From a virus, in IMG/VR virus record IMGVR_UViG_3300029787_000120, positions 1 to 40,152 of that record: a stretch of 40,152 bases of DNA; one strand, written 5' to 3'. Position numbers and translations under genes: made by a program. A model generated the notes under the pieces. That model was not told where the DNA came from, ran no database searches, and saw only the letters and a program-made list of their open reading frames with translations. Positions 35,913 through 40,152 of this stretch are shown piece after piece (position 1 is the first letter of the stretch; every line of letters starts with the position of its first letter).

Positions 35913-37030
35913 CCAGAGCTTTGTTTTATTGTAATAACAGAAGATGATGTGCCGTTGATTTGTACAGTTTTAGTAACACCGTCTTGTATAAAGATAACCG
36001 TGTAAGAATCATCGCCATTTACCAAAACTTGTGCATTTTGATTTACCATGCGCATTAGCTTGACCTGGTTGCCTTGTATTATTGTTGTTATCTGTGTCTC
36101 TAAATCTTGTCCAAAGCTAGTACCAACTAGCTGAACACCGTTAGAAAAATTTGTTAATTGATCCTCTTCATCTTCAATACCTAGCCCATCTAATACATCT
36201 AACAAGTTTTCAAAAAAGTCAGTCGCTAGGTAATCTATATCAAGCTCTGAAAAAGACATGTCCTCTTCTTCCTCCAAAAAGTCTTCTGCCAAAGCATCAA
36301 TTTCTAGATCGCTAAAATCCAAATAATCTGATTGTTCACTTTGTTGTTGCTCCTCATTAATAACTTCTTCTTTGGGTGGCGAGACAATAAGCATGTTGTC
36401 AATAAAATTCAGATCTATGTCTAAGGTTATTGGTTTCGTTGGTGCTTTCTCATACATGGAAGTGGTGGTTGCTTGATATGGCTTATTAAGTACAGTTTGC
36501 CCAGCTGCGGTTTGCACCACAATCTCACCGCTAGCGTTACCAAATTCATCCGGGAGCAAGATTATAAGCGCCTTGCCCAAAAGATCAACGCTACACACAA
36601 AATCAGTACCTTGCACAAAAATTTGTGAAGTAGGCGTAGATAGCGTAATGTTTTTCTTTTTAAGCTTGTTTGCATTACCACTGATAAACCGTATTGTGCC
36701 ACTAGCAAACTGTAAAGCCATTTTAGATTTATCTGGGTTGCTATTGAAGACGTATTCATTTATGAGCAGATTGCTGTGCTCTGTAAGTTTTACAGTAGAC
36801 TCATCAAGAAATGTTATAGCGATGCGGCCAGCTGAGGTTTCAACATTATCTAAAGAGTTTATGTCAAAATCTAACTCAGCAGCAAAAGTCTCGTCTCTTA
36901 CAACTCTGCCGTATCCTGTTAATTCAGTAATATCTCCTATCGCATCAGCATGAAGTGGTGGTGCCACCATCATTTTGAACGACGCAAATATTAGAATTTG
37001 AAGAATTAGTTGAGATGGATAACCAATCAC
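35909..37030 (-). CDS. FecR-domain secreted protein, 373 aa
   Basis: GTG start at 37030 yields a signal peptide (hydrophobic LILQILIFASF, cleavage near HADA, residue 30). Residues 60–150 carry the FecR fold pattern (VETSAGRIAITFLDESTVKL, MALQFASGTIRFISGN, TLSTPTSQIFVQGTDFV), known as a periplasmic/surface beta domain in PF04773. Residues about 221–290 are strongly acidic (FLEEEEDMSFSELDIDYLAT) and the C-terminus is again beta-type (DDSYTVIFIQDGVTKTVQIN). There is no transmembrane helix, so it is probably periplasmic or exported. FecR proteins paired with CHASE2 cyclases occur in bacteria, as I recall, suggesting that FecR presents the signal. It overlaps the curlin-like gene by 86 bases. An ATG start at 36973 would remove the signal peptide. 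Confidence 0.8.
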   Translation of the reverse strand: MIGYPSQLILQILIFASFKMMVAPPLHADAIGDITELTGYGRVVRDETFAAELDFDINSLDNVETSAGRIAITFLDESTVKLTEHSNLLINEYVFNSNPDKSKMALQFASGTIRFISGNANKLKKKNITLSTPTSQIFVQGTDFVCSVDLLGKALIILLPDEFGNASGEIVVQTAAGQTVLNKPYQATTTSMYEKAPTKPITLDIDLNFIDNMLIVSPPKEEVINEEQQQSEQSDYLDFSDLEIDALAEDFLEEEEDMSFSELDIDYLATDFFENLLDVLDGLGIEDEEDQLTNFSNGVQLVGTSFGQDLETQITTIIQGNQVKLMRMVNQNAQVLVNGDDSYTVIFIQDGVTKTVQINGTSSSVITIKQSSG

Positions 37031-37670
37031 GAGCTAAAGTTGAAGATTGTGTGATGTCTAGCGTGTTATTACTGCCATCAAGATCTAAATTAAAATAACC
37101 AGCATCAGATGCTGTAGTACCAGAGTATCCGCTAGCAGTAAAATTTATTGTGTTAGTGCTGCCGTTTATGTCCATATAGTTGACTGCGTTTTCATAATCT
37201 ATATCAAAATCAAACACGTTAGAATCGCCAGTGATAATCCAATCTAAATTAAGATAAGAGGAATCAGCGTTTTCTGCTATTTTAATATCTGCCTCATTAC
37301 TAGATCCTGTAACATCAATATTCAGGTCAACATAATCAGCAGTAATCAAGCCTGTAGAGTTCATCAACAAGTCCCAAACATTGCTATCACCATCAAACTC
37401 AAAAAAACCAGTAAAGTTATCGCCATCAATACCGTCTGATCTAAATATGTTTGAAGATCCTATTTGATTGATGTCAAGTGTCATTGACACTCCATCGAGG
37501 TCAAGTGCGGTCATCGAGGTTGTAGTAGCGCTGGTCCCACCGATAAGGTTTGAAGAGCCGAGCTGTTCTAGATCTATAGTAGCTGAGTTCCCGGTTTGGT
37601 CTACAAAGATTTCGTTGTCTGCAAAAATAGTTGTGCTAAACAATAAAAGAAACAAAAGTTTATTCATCAT
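36945..37670 (-). CDS. Secreted curlin-like repeat protein (CsgA/CsgB-type cargo?), 241 aa
   Basis: A Sec signal peptide (LLFLLLFSTTIFA, cleavage at residue 17) precedes repeats of the curlin type: QTGNSATIDLEQLGSSN, LDINQIGSSN, then variants with G-S/D-S-N and no conserved Gln (FDGDSNVWDL, DVTGSSNEADI, ITGDSNVFDF, INGSTNTINF, LDGSNNTLDI). The spacing of 20–30 residues fits one rung of a beta-solenoid. The C-terminus has two Cys (NICVVQN and the final residue). The gene follows csgG directly (overlap 11 bases), exactly where a substrate of the CsgG pore would be expected. It is not a close curlin, so whether it forms amyloid is unknown. Confidence 0.75.
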   Translation of the reverse strand: MMNKLLFLLLFSTTIFADNEIFVDQTGNSATIDLEQLGSSNLIGGTSATTTSMTALDLDGVSMTLDINQIGSSNIFRSDGIDGDNFTGFFEFDGDSNVWDLLMNSTGLITADYVDLNIDVTGSSNEADIKIAENADSSYLNLDWIITGDSNVFDFDIDYENAVNYMDINGSTNTINFTASGYSGTTASDAGYFNLDLDGSNNTLDITQSSTLARDWLSISTNSSNSNICVVQNDGGTTTSC

Positions 37671-38505
37671 AATATTTCCAAAAATTTCGTTCGCGCCCTT
37701 GTTTTACAATATCTACAATACCAATTTCTATAGCTGATTGCAAAGCGATAGACTTGCTTTCATTCATGGCATTTCCTGTTTCAAACTCTATTAATTCTGT
37801 CGAGTTATTAGTAAACCTAAATACATCGCTTGAAATACCTACGGATAAAATAGTCCTAGTCGTTAAGTTTTCTAATAAAATTTCACCAGTGCTAACGGAG
37901 ACAACTCTAATAGAAACCAAAACAGTATCCTCCCGGTATTGTTTTGATCTGCCGATGCCAAGCGTTCTGGCTCCCGCACCTCCAGTTCTTAAATTAGTGT
38001 TGTAATCTACAATACCACCTTCAATAATAAGTCCAGCAAAGAGTAACGGCAGTTGTTCTGTTTCATCCTCAAACTTCTCGCGAGTCGACCTAATTATTTG
38101 GCGTTCACGGGTGATGTGATCTATATTTACACGCTCTACTACACGAAAAAAGCCAGACTGTTTCAATGCTCTTATAAGATAAGTCTCAGGTGCTTGTGTC
38201 ATAGCTGTGCTGAAATTTGCATAGCCGTCTACTGATTTTCTTTGTCCGGTAAAGTCACCAAACTTATACACAGCAACTATGGGTTGATCTTTGGGTTTAG
38301 GTATATCAAGTATTTCTTCCGTTATCGGTAGATTAATAAAAGCGTCCTTGGAAAAACATTGAGCTTTGCCAACGATGGAGACAAGATCTTTGTAATCTCC
38401 TTCGGGGTTAGTAAGACATGGTGATATTAATTTAGCGTGCGAAGAGCAACTAATTACCAAAACCAAAGTCGCCGATTGGTACAATAATTTCAGTAGTCGT
38501 GCCAT
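37660..38505 (-). CDS. csgG: CsgG-like outer-membrane curli secretion pore
   Basis: The lipoprotein signal ends VLVISC (Cys20). From residue 76 the sequence follows E. coli CsgG: IVAVYKFGDFTGQRK, NFSTAMTQAPETYLIRALKQ, ERQIIRSTRE, GGAGARTLGIG, IRVVSVSTGEILLEN, ILSVGISSDVFRFTNN, SAIEIGIVDIVKQGRERNFW. The constriction loop keeps Asn97/Phe98 (N55/F56 in E. coli) with Tyr95 shifted by a one-residue insertion. About 35 extra residues follow the lipobox, with two Cys (30, 50). CsgG forms a nonameric channel that exports unfolded curlin. It overlaps csgF by 56 bases and the curlin-like gene by 11. Outer-membrane localisation in the host is implied. Confidence 0.93.
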   Translation of the reverse strand: MARLLKLLYQSATLVLVISCSSHAKLISPCLTNPEGDYKDLVSIVGKAQCFSKDAFINLPITEEILDIPKPKDQPIVAVYKFGDFTGQRKSVDGYANFSTAMTQAPETYLIRALKQSGFFRVVERVNIDHITRERQIIRSTREKFEDETEQLPLLFAGLIIEGGIVDYNTNLRTGGAGARTLGIGRSKQYREDTVLVSIRVVSVSTGEILLENLTTRTILSVGISSDVFRFTNNSTELIEFETGNAMNESKSIALQSAIEIGIVDIVKQGRERNFWKYYDE

Positions 38506-38944
38506 CTAAAGTATTAAAAATAGTTAGGGTTATGTAAGTCCCGTCGCTGGACCAACTGATTATGTTATCAAATAAAGTAAAAGATCCTGTGGTCTCAGGG
38601 TTCTCGCCAAATAACTGTTCTACGATCTGTCTACTTATTTGTGCAAAGATGCGTGATTCTAGGTTTTTAGTAAATCTAGAAATTACTGAGTTTTCTTCGT
38701 CTCTTTTTCTTTGTTCTTCTAAGGCCTTCAAGTCTGCTTTTAATTGTTCTTTCCGTGAAAACTCTTGTTGCTCTATCGTAAGATAATGTGCTGAGGTGCC
38801 AATACCACTGAAAGATGGAGATTTGAAATTAAATTTAATTTCGTCTGCTCGCAAGTTTGTGGCTAAAATACCTATAAATAAAACCAACGCCCATACAAAA
38901 ACTATTTTGTAATGGAGTGGTAGTTTAGTCTTTGTTTTCATCAT
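38450..38944 (-). CDS. csgF: CsgF-like curli assembly protein, 164 aa
   Basis: After a signal peptide (IVFVWALVLFIGILATNLRA, cleavage about residue 33) the mature end is IKFNFKSPSFSGIG, closely matching the FQFRNPNFGG segment by which CsgF plugs into the CsgG barrel. Residues 60–84 form a charged helix that is longer than in E. coli. RFTKNLESRIFAQISRQI parallels the FTQAIQSQIL helix, and the C-terminal strands (GTYITLTIFNTLDGTTTEII) match the DGQLQLNVTDRKTGQTSTI region of CsgF (PF10614). It would sit on the outside of the CsgG pore and help nucleation of the secreted fibre. It overlaps the membrane protein upstream by 20 bases and csgG by 56. Confidence 0.88.
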   Translation of the reverse strand: MMKTKTKLPLHYKIVFVWALVLFIGILATNLRADEIKFNFKSPSFSGIGTSAHYLTIEQQEFSRKEQLKADLKALEEQRKRDEENSVISRFTKNLESRIFAQISRQIVEQLFGENPETTGSFTLFDNIISWSSDGTYITLTIFNTLDGTTTEIIVPIGDFGFGN

Positions 38945-39182
38945 TTTCTTTTAGCTTGACCACTGTATCAACCTTCTCTTTTAATCGTATCATATCTTGA
39001 TCCAAAAGTCGTAGTTGGTCCGTTAGCCTTATTATTGTAGTTTTCATTTGTGCTACGGCAGGATCTATCACATTATTAATTGTTTGCCAAACGTAGTAAA
39101 CAAAATAGCCCAGTCCGACAACCATAACCACTGGAAATCCAAAGTCAGCTATTAACTGCGCAACACTAATCTCTTCTAGCAT
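38925..39182 (-). CDS. Small membrane protein with coiled coil, holin-like, 85 aa
   Basis: One predicted transmembrane helix (FPVVMVVGLGYFVYYVWQTI, residues 16–36) is followed by a coiled coil (QMKTTIIRLTDQLRLLDQDM, residues 45–75) and a charged tail. This short N-terminal membrane segment with a coiled coil is typical of marine phage proteins next to lysis genes and of class III holin-like proteins, but no holin signature was confirmed. It overlaps the next gene by 17 bases and csgF by 20, tying it to the curli cassette. Confidence 0.6.
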   Translation of the reverse strand: MLEEISVAQLIADFGFPVVMVVGLGYFVYYVWQTINNVIDPAVAQMKTTIIRLTDQLRLLDQDMIRLKEKVDTVVKLKENDENKD

Positions 39183-39459
39183 CTATTTTGCCATCTTCAA
39201 CAAAATTTTCTGCTCTAGCTATCCTGTCTAAATCTGGCGGTAGATTGAGTGCGCTTGATACGGATGTATCAATGCGTATGATATCGTTGTTCATTATTGA
39301 AGCTCTGGTTATCAACATTTTTGTTATCGCTTGAACTGTCTTGATTTCATCAACCAGGCCTTCCATTAGTTGTTTCATTACAAGAAATATAAAGTAAGCC
39401 ATGACTAGAGCACCCGCAATTGGCACGCCAACCTCTCCAACAAGATTAAAGACTTCCAT
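39166..39459 (-). CDS. Small membrane protein, holin-like, 97 aa
   Basis: One transmembrane helix (VPIAGALVMAYFIFLVMKQL, residues 12–31) then an amphipathic helical region (EIKTVQAITKMLITRASIMN) and a polar C-terminus. Same architecture as the following 85-residue protein, suggesting an ancient duplication or a paired function. Start ATG 39459 shares a base with the stop of the gene before it. Function unknown; lysis or membrane scaffold by context. Confidence 0.6.
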   Translation of the reverse strand: MEVFNLVGEVGVPIAGALVMAYFIFLVMKQLMEGLVDEIKTVQAITKMLITRASIMNNDIIRIDTSVSSALNLPPDLDRIARAENFVEDGKIDARRD

Positions 39460-39845
39460 TAATTATCTTCGCCTTTAAATGTTTTTGATGAATTAGTAGT
39501 GCCTGCGTAGAGACCAAACCATGCAGCTCCAGCGCCAACAACAATAGAGATTAGACCTGATTGTTCAAAGCTAGGAGCTTCCAAGGCCATAAACCACATA
39601 GTGCATTTATAAAGTAAGATTATGTAGACTGATAAAAATATACGAGGGAAGATTCTCCAAGAGTCTACAGCTTTGGCAAGATGAATCCATTTTTGATGTG
39701 GGTTTACTTTAGTATCTGACTCTAGATCTCTTATTTTATCTTTTAGATCGGATATTTCCTGAATCATAGCCATAAATTTATTGAGGTCCATTTCAACCTC
39801 ATTACGGTCCATATCGCCACCAAATCTTCCGCTTTCTTGATTCAT
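39459..39845 (-). CDS. Putative holin, 128 aa
   Basis: The start at 39845 is chosen because its ATG overlaps the TGA of the upstream gene (ATGA); an upstream in-frame ATG lies inside that gene. A coiled coil (DLNKFMAMIQEISDLKDKIR) precedes two transmembrane helices (about 66–85, IFPRIFLSVYIILLYKCTMW; about 97–115, GLISIVVGAGAAWFGLYAGT). The ...MWFMALEAPSFEQSG... loop and the following helix are those I recall for holin-like proteins of marine phages. It would permeabilise the inner membrane for the endolysin at 32606. A cytoplasmic or structural role is not excluded. Confidence 0.65.
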   Translation of the reverse strand: MNQESGRFGGDMDRNEVEMDLNKFMAMIQEISDLKDKIRDLESDTKVNPHQKWIHLAKAVDSWRIFPRIFLSVYIILLYKCTMWFMALEAPSFEQSGLISIVVGAGAAWFGLYAGTTNSSKTFKGEDN

Positions 39846-40024
39846 ACAAAACTTGCTGCAACTATTGCGCCAACAATAAATGGATATACTGCCCATAGCA
39901 TAGTTTCTAGCTTATCAAATCTTTTTGAGCCATCTGCTAGTCTTTGTTCTATATTGGCATAACGAATAGCACATTCTTTTTCATGTGTCTCTAGTTTGGC
40001 TATAGTTTCTTTTACCGTTGCCAT
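39842..40024 (-). CDS. XhlA-like small membrane protein, 60 aa
   Basis: The 60-residue product (MATVKETIAKLETHEKECAI, then a coiled-coil RLADGSKRFDKLETM) ends in one transmembrane helix (residues 43–60, ends AASFV). This plan, with KLETHEKECA-x-RY, is that of XhlA/haemolysin-type proteins that assist phage holins (PF10779, from memory). It overlaps the partial gene upstream (shared base) and the putative holin downstream by four bases, giving the first four small membrane genes of a lysis block. Confidence 0.7.
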   Translation of the reverse strand: MATVKETIAKLETHEKECAIRYANIEQRLADGSKRFDKLETMLWAVYPFIVGAIVAASFV

Positions 40025-40152
40025 TACTTTTTACTTTTCTTCACTCTTTTTGTTGTATAGGCTTCATTTACATCAGGTGTTGATTTGTCATCTGCTACAT
40101 AACGCCCTTTTTTATTACGAGCTCTTACTTGTACTTGTTCAGTGTTTGTAAT
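40024..40152 (-). CDS. Partial small basic protein (C-terminal 42 aa, cut by window edge)
   Basis: The frame is open from the window edge to a TAA that shares a base with the next ATG (40024). The visible end ITNTEQVQVRARNKKGRYVA, followed by DDKSTPDVNEAYT and a Lys-rich tail, matches a short motif (ARNKKGRYV-DDKSTPD-VNEA) that I recall from small proteins of marine phages, of unknown function. The N-terminus is outside the window. Confidence 0.6.
   Translation of the reverse strand: MTNTEQVQVRARNKKGRYVADDKSTPDVNEAYTTKRVKKSKK

Noticed and set aside
39846-39896. A longer N-terminus for the putative holin.
   Set aside because: It overlaps the XhlA-like gene in another frame; the ATGA junction at 39842–39845 is the usual coupling in this operon.
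1-40152. Integrase, excisionase, attachment sites, tRNA or rRNA genes.
   Set aside because: None was recognised on either strand; there is no sign of lysogeny in this window.
1-40152. Possibility that the contig is a bacterial prophage or genomic region with a curli operon.
   Set aside because: Uninterrupted phage late-gene order, gapless overlaps across the csg genes and absence of host genes argue against it, although a chimeric assembly cannot be excluded without reads.

Overview
The window looks like one contiguous piece of a tailed double-stranded DNA bacteriophage genome, most likely a marine podovirus-like phage of a Gram-negative host. The reasons are: near gapless packing with ATGA/TAATG overlaps; a portal–scaffold–capsid–adaptor–tail order on one strand; many small proteins of types I recall from marine phage genomes (DUF6321-like, DUF5872-like, basic lysine-rich proteins, a GroES-like co-chaperonin); and lysis genes suited to an outer membrane (a spanin pair). 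No integrase, tRNA, CRISPR array or rRNA was seen. Both ends cut through genes, so the genome is incomplete here. No DNA polymerase lies in the window.

Layout. 1–1834 (minus) is a truncated TOPRIM/VirE-type primase-helicase. 1938–4073 (plus) carries an unknown gene, an SSB-like protein with an acidic tail ending DDKIPF, and a PD-(D/E)XK exonuclease. 4081–5238 (minus) holds two tiny genes and a 2-oxoglutarate/Fe(II) oxygenase. 5336–5735 (plus) holds a ribbon-helix-helix-like protein and one small unknown. From 5727 to the right end every gene is on the minus strand, so transcription runs from right to left. In that direction one meets: small membrane/holin-like proteins (38925–40024); a curli-like secretion and signalling cassette (34161–38944: CsgF, CsgG, a curlin-like repeat protein, a FecR-domain protein, a CHASE2 nucleotidyl cyclase); spanins, thermonuclease and lysozyme (32606–34168); terminase, portal, a basic AT-hook-like protein, GroES-like protein, scaffold and capsid (24519–32520); a strong terminator; a four-gene non-structural island with its own promoter (22908–24348); a new promoter; then virion and tail genes including six consecutive very basic small proteins (19846–21681), adaptor proteins and four large internal/tail proteins (5727–13844).

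The most unusual content is the curli-like cassette. CsgG and CsgF are convincingly recognisable, a secreted protein with curlin-type G-S-x-N repeats sits directly behind them, and a FecR protein and a membrane class III cyclase are translationally coupled to it. The cassette lies between holin-like genes and the spanin/endolysin genes, so it is probably expressed late with lysis and packaging. Its function in a phage is unknown to me. Possibilities are an outer-membrane secretion pore delivering an amyloid-like protein to the infected cell surface, or a role in exit or superinfection control. CsgG-like genes have, to my memory, been annotated in marine phages; I do not know of a described complete set like this one.

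Family names given without motif support are recollections and were not checked against any database.
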